This document shows, one piece after another, positions 36,931-48,357 of a DNA stretch of 64,000 bases. The notes beneath the pieces were generated by a model. The model had not been told where the DNA came from, ran no database searches, and saw only the letters and a program-made list of their open reading frames with translations. Origin of the DNA: Paenibacillus polymyxa (lineage in GTDB: Bacteria > Bacillota > Bacilli > Paenibacillales > Paenibacillaceae); the NCBI RefSeq assembly GCF_018614975.1, contig NZ_JAGGNR010000011.1:62001-126000 (forward strand), written 5' to 3'. The stretch's first letter is position 1. Each line of letters starts with the position of its first letter. A program made the position numbers and the translations under genes.

Positions 36931-38766
36931 ATGAACTTGCGAATGAAGCTGGCCTTGGCATTTCTGCTGCTGATTATTGTACCGATGTGTGCACTGGGCA
37001 TAGGCATGTTTCTGGTCACATCACATACGATTGAGAAAAAATACAATCAACAGGCCGAGTATGCGCTTCAGGCTATCAGTTACAATATCGAGAATGTATT
37101 TCAGCAGATTAACAATGTGACCGACAACGGGATAGCGACATCGGTTTTTCAAATGGCGTTGAACGCCAAAGATCCGACCAAGCAGGATCTGGGAACCGGT
37201 AATCAGTTATCCCTGAATGCCAGCCAGCGCAATTTCCGTTCCCTTCTATATAATTATCCGTTCATCAGTTATGCCTTTTTATATGATTTGCGTTCGTCCG
37301 AGAACAACCAGATTGTCTCCATTTTCACCAAAGAAAACTTTCAAGCCCTTCCTTTTCAGCAATTCAAAGTGCATCCGTTATTCAACGAAATTCAGCAACT
37401 CAATGGCGTGCCTAAATGGCTCGCACCTCTGGAATACCCCGAATTAACCGGGGTAGAACCTGTCTTCACCCAGATCAGACTGGTCAAAGAACTCAGTTAT
37501 TTTCAAAATATCGGTGTGCTTGTTGTTCAGATCAAAAAAGGTGAGATTGACCGGATCTTCCGTCACCTGCAAATCAGCGATTCTGCACAGGATACATCAT
37601 TCCTGTTAATTAATGAAGAAGGGCTGATCGTCTATGATCCTGCAGGTATCTATAACGGTGAGAACATGCAAAATCTTGGTGCTGAATCCGGCAGTTACGG
37701 TCCTGGCTTTAGCAGCGTCAGAACGGTCTTTGACGGCAAGGAGAGCATTATTTCGCAATATCATCTGAAGAACTATAACTGGAGCCTTGTCAGTGTGACT
37801 TCATGGGAAGCCTTATCTGCAGAAACCAATGCCTTTGCAGGCTGGTCTGTCATCATTATTCTGTTATGCCTGCTCGCAGCGATGATCTTTAATCTTTTTT
37901 TCATGAATCGCATCACGGGTAACATTGCTGTACTTGTAAGGTTTATGCGTCGTGTGGATGATGGTGATTTTAATGCGAGGGTGGAAGGAAAAGGATTCGA
38001 TGAAATGCAGCTGCTTGCGCAAGGGTTCAATGAGCTATTGGATCGTATCGGGGGATTATTCCGTCGTGTTCGGGCAGAGCAAGAGCAGAAGGCCCAAGCG
38101 GAACTACGTGTACTACAAGCTCAGATCAAACCCCATTTTTTGTTCAACACATTGGAATCCATTAATGGATTAGCGCTGCGTGGGGAGGGCCGCAAAGTAA
38201 GCGAGATGGTAACCAGACTTGGCAATATGCTTCGTATCAGCATTCAGGATCAGGAGGAGATTCCGCTGGGTGAGGAAATAAGGCATTTGCAGAGTTATCT
38301 GGAGATTCAACAGTACAGGTTCAGTGATTTGTTCACCTATGAGATTGACATTCCACCCCATCTATACAGCTCAATCCTGCTCAAGCTGACCCTCCAGCCT
38401 CTGGTGGAAAATAGCATTCAACATGGGTTTGAGGGGATCACCTATCCAGGTGTACTTCGAATAAGCGCGTATGCAGAACGGGGTCATCTGGTGTTATGTG
38501 TTGAGGATAATGGGATCGGTATTCCCCAGGAAATGCTCGCACGATTTGAGTATATGGCAGCAGATCCGCCGGAAGATATGCTGGTGAAAGGGACGGAATC
38601 ATTATCGTCCATAACGGAACGCCGGGGATTGGGATTACGAAGTGTGGCAGATCGAATTCGTATTCAATACGGGGCCGGGTATGGCATATTTATATGTTCA
38701 GCACGGGGGTATGGCACAATTATTCGATGCATCATTCCATTATATGAGCAGGAGGAAGCCGGATGA
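36931..38766 (+). CDS. Sensor histidine kinase, YesM type
   Basis: 611 aa. First membrane segment at about residues 5-27, a large extracellular sensing region to about 290, second membrane segment at about 293-315, and a HAMP linker with ARVEGKGFDEMQLLAQGFNEL. The His-kinase domain has the phospho-accepting His in QIKPHFLFNT (about 402) and an ATPase domain with LVENSIQHG (about 491), DNGIGI and GLGLRSV. It probably senses the sugar taken up by the adjacent transporter or its binding protein. Its stop overlaps the next gene's start (ATGA). Confidence 0.95.
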   Translation: MNLRMKLALAFLLLIIVPMCALGIGMFLVTSHTIEKKYNQQAEYALQAISYNIENVFQQINNVTDNGIATSVFQMALNAKDPTKQDLGTGNQLSLNASQRNFRSLLYNYPFISYAFLYDLRSSENNQIVSIFTKENFQALPFQQFKVHPLFNEIQQLNGVPKWLAPLEYPELTGVEPVFTQIRLVKELSYFQNIGVLVVQIKKGEIDRIFRHLQISDSAQDTSFLLINEEGLIVYDPAGIYNGENMQNLGAESGSYGPGFSSVRTVFDGKESIISQYHLKNYNWSLVSVTSWEALSAETNAFAGWSVIIILLCLLAAMIFNLFFMNRITGNIAVLVRFMRRVDDGDFNARVEGKGFDEMQLLAQGFNELLDRIGGLFRRVRAEQEQKAQAELRVLQAQIKPHFLFNTLESINGLALRGEGRKVSEMVTRLGNMLRISIQDQEEIPLGEEIRHLQSYLEIQQYRFSDLFTYEIDIPPHLYSSILLKLTLQPLVENSIQHGFEGITYPGVLRISAYAERGHLVLCVEDNGIGIPQEMLARFEYMAADPPEDMLVKGTESLSSITERRGLGLRSVADRIRIQYGAGYGIFICSARGYGTIIRCIIPLYEQEEAG

Positions 38767-40394
38767 ATCTGACTGCAATGTTGGTTGACGATGAGCTGCC
38801 GATTCTGGAGAATCTGAACTACATTTTACCCTGGAAAGAGATGGGGATTGATATTACAGGTACAGCTAGAAGCGGGGCAGAAGCGCTGGGGAAAGTAACA
38901 GAAAGTCATCCAGACATTCTCTTGTGCGATATTCGGATGCCGTCTATGGATGGATTGGAACTTATTCGTTTGCTGCGAGAGCAGGGTGAAACGTGTGAAA
39001 TTATTTTGTTGACCGGGTATCAGCAGTTTGAGTATGCTCGGACCGCTATAAAATATAATGTACATGAATACATATGCAAACCAATTGATTATTTGAATCT
39101 GGAGCATAAACTGCGTGAGCTTGCCGGGCAGATCCAGAAGAGACGTCTGGAAAACGAATCGCAACGTTATCGCAGCCAAGAGATGGAAAGCTGGATCAGA
39201 CACAAACAGTTGATTGACCTGTTACGAGGAGAAAAACCGTTGAAGATTGCTTATCCTGCCTCTGTTCCTGAATTCATAACATCTGCTGTACCGTATACGT
39301 TGCTGCTGGTGGATGCAGTCGGTTATTTTCGCCATTCTATCGGCTGGTCCGAGCTTCAGCATGAGCGATGGCATGAGACCGTAAGTTCCAGACTTAGGGA
39401 TGTGGCAGATCGAATTGCGGTGGATTGTCAGATTCTTTCGACCCGCAAGGGTGAGTGGTGTATCCTGCTGGAGGCGTCGGGTGAGTGGAAACGTCGCTCA
39501 GAGGAACTCGCTCATCAACTGTGTCTCGAATTAAATGCGATACTGTCCCTTGATTCATGTGTGAAGGTCAGGGTTGTTCAGGATGTTGTGCCCGTGAGTC
39601 TGGAAAGTCAAATTCAGGAGCGATACCGGCATTGTCAAAAAATACTGATGTCCCATTCGGAGAGTGAAGACAGAGTGCTGAAGGCGAGTTGTCCCGAAAC
39701 CACCTTATCGGTTGATCATACGGTCTCCAAAGGGGCTAACTCATGGATTACAAGAGAAGATTTGGAGCTTGTTACTCGGTGGATTCGTCAAGGGAACAAG
39801 CAGGGGTTATGTGATGTATTGGAGCGGCTTAAACAGCGAATGGGGAATTCAGGACAATCCTTCAGCAAGATAGATGAAACCAATCTTCGGTTTATGCTTG
39901 TACACATGCTTCGGGAACTTCGTGAAGTACAGTCGATCGCTGAAGAGCACGAAGTGAATTATTGGAATGCACTGCAAGGGGCTGTATCCATGAGGGAACT
40001 CCTTGAACTTGCAGAGGTCGTTACCCATGCCTGTCAGGGCAAACAAACGCAGCCACGTCCTTCCGTATCGGAACTGATCCTGTCTGCATGTGAGTATATG
40101 GACGCACGGCTGCAACAGGACTTGGGAATAGATGAAGTCTCAGATTGGCTCGGAATCAGCCCAGGCTACTTCTGCCAGCTATTTAAAACCCAAATGGGTG
40201 TTACTTTTGTAGAATACATGACGCAGAAACGGATGGAAAGTGCCGCTTTATTGTTGAGTACAACCGAATGGAGTATTACAGCGATTGGGGAAGCAACAGG
40301 TTTCAAGGAGCGCCGTTACTTCTCCAAGGTGTTTCATAAACACTTTCACATGAAACCCTCGGAGTACAGGCAGAGTAAACGATTGGGTTCGTAG
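38763..40394 (+). CDS. Response regulator with AraC-type DNA-binding domain, YesN type
   Basis: 543 aa. The receiver domain (about 1-125) has the acidic pair VDDE and the phospho-acceptor Asp in LLCDIRMPSMDG (about residue 56), then a long middle region, then a C-terminal AraC double helix-turn-helix (WLGISPGYFCQLFKTQMGVTF, GFKERRYFSKVFHKHF). It pairs with the overlapping YesM-type kinase and probably activates the transporter genes. No binding site could be identified. Confidence 0.95.
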   Translation: MNLTAMLVDDELPILENLNYILPWKEMGIDITGTARSGAEALGKVTESHPDILLCDIRMPSMDGLELIRLLREQGETCEIILLTGYQQFEYARTAIKYNVHEYICKPIDYLNLEHKLRELAGQIQKRRLENESQRYRSQEMESWIRHKQLIDLLRGEKPLKIAYPASVPEFITSAVPYTLLLVDAVGYFRHSIGWSELQHERWHETVSSRLRDVADRIAVDCQILSTRKGEWCILLEASGEWKRRSEELAHQLCLELNAILSLDSCVKVRVVQDVVPVSLESQIQERYRHCQKILMSHSESEDRVLKASCPETTLSVDHTVSKGANSWITREDLELVTRWIRQGNKQGLCDVLERLKQRMGNSGQSFSKIDETNLRFMLVHMLRELREVQSIAEEHEVNYWNALQGAVSMRELLELAEVVTHACQGKQTQPRPSVSELILSACEYMDARLQQDLGIDEVSDWLGISPGYFCQLFKTQMGVTFVEYMTQKRMESAALLLSTTEWSITAIGEATGFKERRYFSKVFHKHFHMKPSEYRQSKRLGS

Positions 40395-40424
40395 TGGCAA
40401 GGGAAACGGGAGGAGAGGTCGAAT

Positions 40425-42071
40425 ATGAAATCCTTGAATGATCTGACATTGGAGCAAAAGGTAGGTCAATTGTTGATGTGTGGATTTCACAGTCAGCACG
40501 TAGATGAACAGATTACTCACTTAATTCGTGACTATCATATTGGGGGCGTCATTTATTTCCGGCGCAATGTCGAAAGTGTAGATCAATTGACACGGCTGTC
40601 CGCCGAACTGCAAGATATGGCTGCTGAAGCGGGGGGCTTACCACTCATGATTTCGGTGGACCAGGAAGGTGGCATGGTTGCACGGATTGACAAAGAGGGA
40701 ATGACCCAAGTGCCGGGTAATATGGCGCTTGGTGCGACAGGCAATCCGGAATATACCCTGGAGTGTGCTCAAATTCTGGGTCGTGAGTTAAAGAGCATCG
40801 GTATTGATATGAACCTTGCGCCAGTAGTCGACGTGAATAACAACCCGCTTAACCCGGTCATCGGAGTGCGTTCATATGGTGAACATGCTGAAAGTGTGGC
40901 CGCTCATGGCGTAGCAGCCATCACCGGATATCAATCACAGGGCCTAGCTGCTACTGCGAAACATTTTCCGGGACACGGAGATACCGCTGTAGATTCTCAT
41001 CTTGGTATGGTTACAGTACCTCATGATCGAAACAGGCTGGAACAGATGGAGCTGTTACCGTTCCGCCGGGCGATTGAGGCCGGGGTTGATGCTATTATGA
41101 CAGCTCATGTGATGTTCCCTTCGATTGAGCCCGAGCCCATTCCGGCAACGTTGTCTCATAAGGTGTTAACGGGCCTGCTACGTGAGGAAATGGGTTTTGA
41201 AGGCATTATTATTACTGACTGTCTTGAAATGCATGCGATATCCAAACCCTATGGAGTAGCTGAAGCTGCCATTCGTGCTGTGGAAGCAGGAGCAGATCTG
41301 ATTCTGGTGAGTCATACCTTGCAAGATCAGGTTGCTGCGCTTGAAGCCATTGTGGAAGCAGTTCGAACGGGGCGCATTTCGGAAGAGGTGATTCATCAGG
41401 CGGTTGAACGCATTATGACATGGAAAAAAAAGCGCTGCGGGCAGCAGAATAATCATCTTGTTTCGCCGAAAGCGAGTGAAACGGTCGAAGGAGCAGATGT
41501 TGAACCTGTTAAAAACAATGAATTCACTGAACCCAGTGATCCCAGTGAACCAAACGAATTAACGCTGTTCAAGATTGCTTCAAGCAGTATTACCATCGTT
41601 CATAATGATGGGCTGCTGCCGTTGGACCCAGAGAAGGATGTGTATGTCATCTGGCCTGAGGTTGCGCAACGGACAGAGGTGGATGAACCATGGTCTCATA
41701 CAGAATCGCTGGGTATTGCGCTATCGCAGCTGCGAGGCAGAGTTCGTGAGCACATCATTACCACTCAGCCCACTTATGATGAAGCAGATCGGATATTGGC
41801 GGATGTGTGGGATAGTGAACAAGTTATCGTATGTACTTACACATCGGCAGGTCATCTTCCGAAAGGGCAACAGTATTTGGTTGAAAAGCTTAGTAAGAAT
41901 CATCCCCTGATTGTCATTGCTCTGCGCAATCCATATGACCTGCTGGAGATTTCGAGGCCGGGAAGTTATGTGTGTACGTATGAGAATACACCTGCAGTTG
42001 TCCGGGCACTGTCCCATGTGTTAACCGGTGGACTGCAGCCAACAGGAAGTCTTCCTGTCCGTTTGCGATAG
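40425..42071 (+). CDS. Glycoside hydrolase family 3, NagZ-like beta-N-acetylglucosaminidase
   Basis: 548 aa, no signal peptide, so cytoplasmic. It has the bacterial NagZ motif KHFPGHGDT (about residue 179, carrying the His of the Asp-His dyad) and the nucleophile aspartate in IITDCLEMHAI (about 264), followed by a linker rich in Glu, Pro and Ser and a C-terminal GH3 domain. It would remove terminal beta-GlcNAc from imported chito- or muro-oligosaccharides. AGGAGAGG precedes the ATG. Its place at the end of the transporter/two-component operon supports the amino-sugar role. Confidence 0.92.
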   Translation: MKSLNDLTLEQKVGQLLMCGFHSQHVDEQITHLIRDYHIGGVIYFRRNVESVDQLTRLSAELQDMAAEAGGLPLMISVDQEGGMVARIDKEGMTQVPGNMALGATGNPEYTLECAQILGRELKSIGIDMNLAPVVDVNNNPLNPVIGVRSYGEHAESVAAHGVAAITGYQSQGLAATAKHFPGHGDTAVDSHLGMVTVPHDRNRLEQMELLPFRRAIEAGVDAIMTAHVMFPSIEPEPIPATLSHKVLTGLLREEMGFEGIIITDCLEMHAISKPYGVAEAAIRAVEAGADLILVSHTLQDQVAALEAIVEAVRTGRISEEVIHQAVERIMTWKKKRCGQQNNHLVSPKASETVEGADVEPVKNNEFTEPSDPSEPNELTLFKIASSSITIVHNDGLLPLDPEKDVYVIWPEVAQRTEVDEPWSHTESLGIALSQLRGRVREHIITTQPTYDEADRILADVWDSEQVIVCTYTSAGHLPKGQQYLVEKLSKNHPLIVIALRNPYDLLEISRPGSYVCTYENTPAVVRALSHVLTGGLQPTGSLPVRLR

Positions 42072-42087
42072 ACCTATTCAATCCTTA

Positions 42088-42138
42088 AATCTCTCTGCGA
42101 TATGGTGCTGATTGACCATATCGCAGAGAGATTTTTTT
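42088..42138 (+). terminator. Terminator of the sugar operon
   Basis: Very long perfect stem, AATCTCTCTGCGATATGGT with its complement, loop GCTGATTG, then T7. Confidence 0.95.
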
Positions 42139-42256
42139 GTTGGTATTTTCTATTGGGTAATTTTGGGTTTTGATGCCAAAAAGATAATTGATAGATAACT
42201 ATTTTCATAGTATTTTCCTTCTATTAAAAGTTTACAATTCTCCTCTTAACTTTTTA

Positions 42257-42281
42257 GCAACTTTTCCCGGTCCCAAGCGTC
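42257..42281 (+). promoter_or_regulatory. ECF-sigma-type promoter of CAO-N/PKD gene
   Basis: GCAAC (42257-42261), a 16-bp spacer and CGTC (42278-42281, continuing TAATAA) match the -35 AAC / -10 CGTC pattern of sigma-M/X/V-type extracytoplasmic sigma factors. A near copy lies before the other CAO-N gene at 53861. Confidence 0.65.
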
Positions 42282-42316
42282 TAATAATATGACTTTTTGA
42301 GGGGGATATTTATAAA

Positions 42317-42349
42317 ATGGGAGCAGAAGGAGCCAAAGACAAAGAATGA
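42317..42349 (+). CDS. Ten-codon leader frame coupled to the next gene
   Basis: ATG at 42317 follows a strong GAGGGGG ribosome site (near 42299-42305) and encodes MGAEGAKDKE. Its TGA overlaps the ATG of the following gene (ATGA at 42346-42349). The following gene's own AAGGAG lies 13 bases upstream inside this frame, further than ideal, so ribosomes finishing the leader may restart there. Confidence 0.45.
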   Translation: MGAEGAKDKE

Positions 42350-44598
42350 ATTTGAAGAAGAAATTGTCCATACTTACCGCTTTTGCTGTGTTTCAGGCGT
42401 TTGCAGTGATTCCTGTGAATGCACAGTCAGCAGATCAGAGCGATACTACATCAGTGAATACAGCCAAAGTTAAATCCGTGGAGGTTGTGAAGAAAGAACA
42501 AACCATCGCGGAATCCGAAGTGAAATCCGGAACAAACACTCCAACATCAAATAATGAAACAACTGAAGAAGTGAATTCCGAAACCAATGTTCCTGCAGGA
42601 ACAGAAGTTACTCCAGTTGATCCGGTAACGGAACCGACGGAAGAAGAAGGTACAGCTGAGGAAACACCAGCACCTGCACCAGTAAAAGTGGAGCAACCAT
42701 CTACAGGCGGTTCATCTGTTGCTGGAGGCCGCGGTGGAGACCTCACTCTTTATATGAACAGTAATAAAATGATGCAAGATGGCAAAACATATCTTGCCGG
42801 ACAGCCAATGGCTGTTAAAAATGGTGTATCCTATGTAGCGATCCGTGCTCTCGTTGATCGGGTTGGCTATGATGTCAAATATGATAACACAACTAAAGAA
42901 ACGATTATTATTAGTGGTGAAGATGAGCTGCGTTTCAAAACAAACAGCAAGATCTATACCGTTAATGGTGTGTCCAGAACGATGAAGGGCGCGGCTTATC
43001 AACAAAAAAATACGTTCATGGTGCCGTTGACTTCAATTACACAGGCTCTGGACATTACGTATAAAGTAAATCAGTCTGCCAAAACGGTTGTATTGAATCT
43101 GAGTACCAAACCGGTGGCGAGCTTCACGGTACAAAAAGAGGTTTTTGCCGGAGACCAGGTAACCTACACAACCAGATCCAGCTCTCCCAAGGGACTCAGC
43201 ATTGTAGATGAGCGTTGGACAGGCCGTCAGGATTCATTCGACCAACCAGGTGTATACACAGTAACCTATGCTGTCCAGGATTCAAGTGGTCAATGGAGTG
43301 ATCCGTATTCGGTTACGATTAAGGTTGAAAGACCTAATCTGCCTCCTGTCGCAATGTTTACGACAGATAAAGAAGAATACAAAATGGGTGAGAAAATCAC
43401 TTATATTGATCAAAGTACAGATGATGAGAATGCAATTGTAAAAACAGAATGGGATAACAATGCACTTGCATTCTTTGTTCCAGGACCGAAGACCGTAACG
43501 ATTACAGTTACCGATAAACATGGTGCTACCGATAGCTACACCAAGATAATCAGTATTACAGGAGAAACACTTTATAGTGTGACTGACTTCAATCAATTGT
43601 TCACACCAGTCGGTGAGAAGTTCACTTTTGACGGTGGTGGAGTACCGGCATTGGAGAAAGTACCTTTCACTTATTATGATGAACCAAGTCTGCTGATCCG
43701 CAGTAACAGCCCGGAAACCGTGAATACAGAAGGTATTGTGTACAAGGAATCTTCCTTTGGACAGACACGCTTCATGATTCACCATGTGAACAACACGGGC
43801 AAAAACGTAAAAATGTATGTTGTAGCGACAAATAACAATGCTTACACGGCATCCATTGAACAGCAAAACATGGGCTTTGCAGGACCGTCTCCTTTTGCAA
43901 CGGTAGCTGGAAAGCTGTCGATTGACCGCTGGTTCCAGTCCATGCAGAATGGTACCGGACAAAAGAAAGTGTACATCCAGCCAGGAGAAAGCAAGCTGAT
44001 TCTCAATGATCTGAGCGTTCTCCCGATGCAACAGGGACAAGTCATTTCCTTGTATTCGGATGTATTCAGTGACTATGAACTGGATTACAACATAATCATG
44101 ATTGAAGAAAACAAGGACCCGATGGAAGTGTTGTCGAGCCTGCCAGTTCTGGATCGTGATGGGGTTCACAACCGCGGAACGTACCCAAATGCAACACGGA
44201 TCATTACGTATGACCAAGAAATAGGCTCGAAGCCTGTACGTCTTCCACTTGGAGACAATGCAAGTGATCCAAACCTTGTGGGAACGGACCCTATGGCTTA
44301 CACGGAAGCTTCCAACGCAGGTAACTTCGGTGTATTGTACAAAATTACATTGAATAATGTTGCTCCGCGCACGTTGATTTCATTCAACCCTCGTGGAGGC
44401 AGATATTCAGGTGTGGCACTCGTGAATGGACAGGTCGTTCAGATTTCCACTGGTAAATCTGTAACTGCACCTAATGAGCAAAGCGTTATGTATCGCACAG
44501 GTTCGTACGGCGAGAGTGTAACCATTCTCTTCTCGGCGGCACCAGGGAGTAACCTGCCTGTTAACCTGCTGTTCACGCCGCTTCCGGTTGAAAAGTAA
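42346..44598 (+). CDS. Secreted protein with copper-amine-oxidase N-terminal and PKD-like domains
   Basis: 750 aa. Signal peptide MNLKKKLSILTAFAVF to about VNA; an acidic Pro/Glu/Thr-rich linker (about 30-125); a CAO-N (stalk) domain at about 130-255 (DGKTYLAGQPMAVKNGVSYVAIRAL); two PKD-like beta domains (PVASFTV, PPVAMFTT) to about 405; then a C-terminal region of about 340 residues that I do not recognise. No enzymatic motif is seen. It is probably a cell-wall-associated structural or binding protein. An ECF-type promoter suggests control by envelope stress. Confidence 0.85.
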   Translation: MNLKKKLSILTAFAVFQAFAVIPVNAQSADQSDTTSVNTAKVKSVEVVKKEQTIAESEVKSGTNTPTSNNETTEEVNSETNVPAGTEVTPVDPVTEPTEEEGTAEETPAPAPVKVEQPSTGGSSVAGGRGGDLTLYMNSNKMMQDGKTYLAGQPMAVKNGVSYVAIRALVDRVGYDVKYDNTTKETIIISGEDELRFKTNSKIYTVNGVSRTMKGAAYQQKNTFMVPLTSITQALDITYKVNQSAKTVVLNLSTKPVASFTVQKEVFAGDQVTYTTRSSSPKGLSIVDERWTGRQDSFDQPGVYTVTYAVQDSSGQWSDPYSVTIKVERPNLPPVAMFTTDKEEYKMGEKITYIDQSTDDENAIVKTEWDNNALAFFVPGPKTVTITVTDKHGATDSYTKIISITGETLYSVTDFNQLFTPVGEKFTFDGGGVPALEKVPFTYYDEPSLLIRSNSPETVNTEGIVYKESSFGQTRFMIHHVNNTGKNVKMYVVATNNNAYTASIEQQNMGFAGPSPFATVAGKLSIDRWFQSMQNGTGQKKVYIQPGESKLILNDLSVLPMQQGQVISLYSDVFSDYELDYNIIMIEENKDPMEVLSSLPVLDRDGVHNRGTYPNATRIITYDQEIGSKPVRLPLGDNASDPNLVGTDPMAYTEASNAGNFGVLYKITLNNVAPRTLISFNPRGGRYSGVALVNGQVVQISTGKSVTAPNEQSVMYRTGSYGESVTILFSAAPGSNLPVNLLFTPLPVEK

Positions 44599-44697
44599 TA
44601 TCATGAACCTGCACGGACGGTTTGGAGTGAAAGCTTATATCATATATACCCGTTCACCCCAAAAGTCGCCCGAACGATTGATCATCTGAACCGTCAG

Positions 44698-44775
44698 GAA
44701 GGGACTCCATCAAAATGTAATGTCATTAGCTCAAGCTAGACTAATGGCAATGCATGTGCATGGAGTCCTTTTTAT
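44698..44775 (+). terminator. Nested hairpin terminator
   Basis: GGACTCCAT (44702-44710) pairs with ATGGAGTCC (44760-44768), followed by TTTTT. An inner CATTAG/CTAATG stem lies inside. Upstream, GACGGTT (44616) and AACCGTC (44689) can pair as well. The remaining 44776-44936 holds the zur promoter. Confidence 0.85.
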
Positions 44776-44808
44776 GTGATGTTGGAATGACCTAACCCGG
44801 TGTCTTCG

Positions 44809-44837
44809 TTGACTCTAATCGTAATTTGATGCATTAT
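44809..44837 (+). promoter_or_regulatory. Promoter of zur with a Zur half-site
   Basis: TTGACT (44809-44814), 17-bp spacer, CATTAT (44832-44837). The spacer carries AATCGTAAT, one complete half of the Bacillus Zur box AAATCGTAATnATTACGATTT, with a poor second half. Weak autoregulation is possible. Confidence 0.5.
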
Positions 44838-44936
44838 TAGAGGTATACAAGAAAGCAAAAGTTTTCGCTTTTGCTGAATAAACTGTCGCTCTATGAATGA
44901 TGCAAAATGCTCGTATGACAGGAGGTGCTTTAGATC

Positions 44937-45401
44937 ATGCTGTCGACAGAACAGATTATTTCGACCATGTCCTCACAGGGGCTTCGCATTACCGATCAGC
45001 GGAAAACACTGGCCCGGTTATTTGCCGAGTCTCCGGGGTATCTTACACCCAAGGACGTCTATGAATATATGGGTAAGACTTACAGCGGACTGAGTTTTGA
45101 CACAGTATATCGTAATTTGCGGGTGATGCAGGAACTGGGTGTATTGGAACAGGTCATCTTCGAAGATGGCGTTAAATTCAAAGCGCACTGTAGTGAAGAT
45201 CATCATCACCATCATATGATCTGTCTGAAGTGTCAGAAGACATATCCTATTATTTTTTGCCCGATGCAGCTTGCGGATGCGCCTGAGCAATTTCAGGTTG
45301 TGGACCACAAGTTCGAGGTATTTGGGTATTGCAAGGACTGTGCTGAGCATGCTCCGGCCAAAGCAGTGTCGGGACATCAACACGCTCATGGGAAGCACTG
45401 A
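44937..45401 (+). CDS. zur: Fur-family regulator, probably zinc uptake regulator Zur
   Basis: 154 aa. Winged helix ([26 protein letters not shown]), then the metal-sensing domain with the histidine run [16 protein letters not shown] and a second pair CKDC, giving the CxxC...CxxC structural zinc site. The FCPMQL segment after the first CxxC and the His-rich C-terminus favour Zur over Fur or PerR. The znuACB zinc transporter 3 kb downstream, with a Zur-box promoter, supports this. AGGAGGTG precedes the ATG. Confidence 0.85.
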   Translation: MLSTEQIISTMSSQGLRITDQRKTLARLFAESPGYLTPKDVYEYMGKTYSGLSFDTVYRNLRVMQELGVLEQVIFEDGVKFKAHCSEDHHHHHMICLKCQKTYPIIFCPMQLADAPEQFQVVDHKFEVFGYCKDCAEHAPAKAVSGHQHAHGKH

Positions 45402-45403
45402 CC

Positions 45404-45655
45404 ATGAAGTTATCGCGCAGAATTGCTCAGGCACCCATTCGGGTGTACCGCAACTATATCTCTCCATTAACACCGCCAACATGTCGGTTCTATCCGAGCT
45501 GTTCGGCTTACGCCATGGAGGCGATTGAAGTGCACGGTGCGCTCAAAGGCTCGTTGTTAACAGCGAAACGTATTGCCAAATGTCACCCGTTTCATCCAGG
45601 TGGTGTAGATCTGGTACCACCAAAGGCGGAGAAATCCATGATGGTATCAGAGTAA
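45404..45655 (+). CDS. yidD: YidD, membrane protein insertion efficiency factor
   Basis: 83 aa with the diagnostic core [23 protein letters not shown] and HPFHPGGVD. This small membrane-associated protein aids YidC/Sec-dependent insertion. It begins two bases after the zur stop, so it is cotranscribed with it. That pairing is unusual: yidD normally sits by rnpA/yidC. Confidence 0.95.
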   Translation: MKLSRRIAQAPIRVYRNYISPLTPPTCRFYPSCSAYAMEAIEVHGALKGSLLTAKRIAKCHPFHPGGVDLVPPKAEKSMMVSE

Positions 45656-45721
45656 CGATGTAGATTGAAGTATTCGGATGAGCTTGAAGCAGGCCAGGAT
45701 TGACTTGAGGATGCTGTCCCC

Positions 45722-45751
45722 TTGACAAAGGGGTCCGCATTTCAGTATATT
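45722..45751 (+). promoter_or_regulatory. Sigma-A promoter of metG leader
   Basis: TTGACA (45722-45727), 18-bp spacer, TATATT (45746-45751); start expected near 45758. Confidence 0.65.
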
Positions 45752-45757
45752 TTTCCT

Positions 45758-48134
<2,377 letters not shown>

Positions 48135-48166
48135 GAATATATTCTGTCGTAACTATGACTCAAGGT

Positions 48167-48193
48167 GGCCCGATTAATTCGGGTCCCTTTTTT
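48167..48193 (+). terminator. Terminator of metG
   Basis: GGCCCGA / TCGGGTCC stem with one bulge and T7. Confidence 0.85.
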
Positions 48194-48284
48194 TGTTAAT
48201 ATAAATCGCATCTTAAGGGAAGAGAACAAGCATATACGGTTATGAACTCCGTACTTCAGGAAAGAATGAATAGGACGGGATGGC

Positions 48285-48313
48285 TTGACAAGAAGGTTCA
48301 GGTTACCTATAAT
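48285..48313 (+). promoter_or_regulatory. Consensus sigma-A promoter of znuACB
   Basis: TTGACA (48285-48290), exactly 17 bp, TATAAT (48308-48313). Both hexamers are perfect, so the promoter should be strong when not repressed; start near 48320. Confidence 0.9.
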
Positions 48314-48315
48314 TC

Positions 48316-48336
48316 TTTCAGTAATGTTTACGATTA
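48316..48336. promoter_or_regulatory. Zur operator over the znu start site
   Basis: The 21-bp stretch matches AAATCGTAATnATTACGATTT at most positions: GTAAT on the left and TTACGATT on the right. It begins three bases after the -10 and covers the predicted start, the ideal place for zinc-dependent repression. Confidence 0.75.
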
Positions 48337-48357
48337 AGAGATGCGGAGTGAATCATA

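Noticed and set aside
43282..44217. 311-aa open frame on the minus strand
   Set aside because: It is antisense to the CAO-N/PKD gene, with no start signal and no domain.
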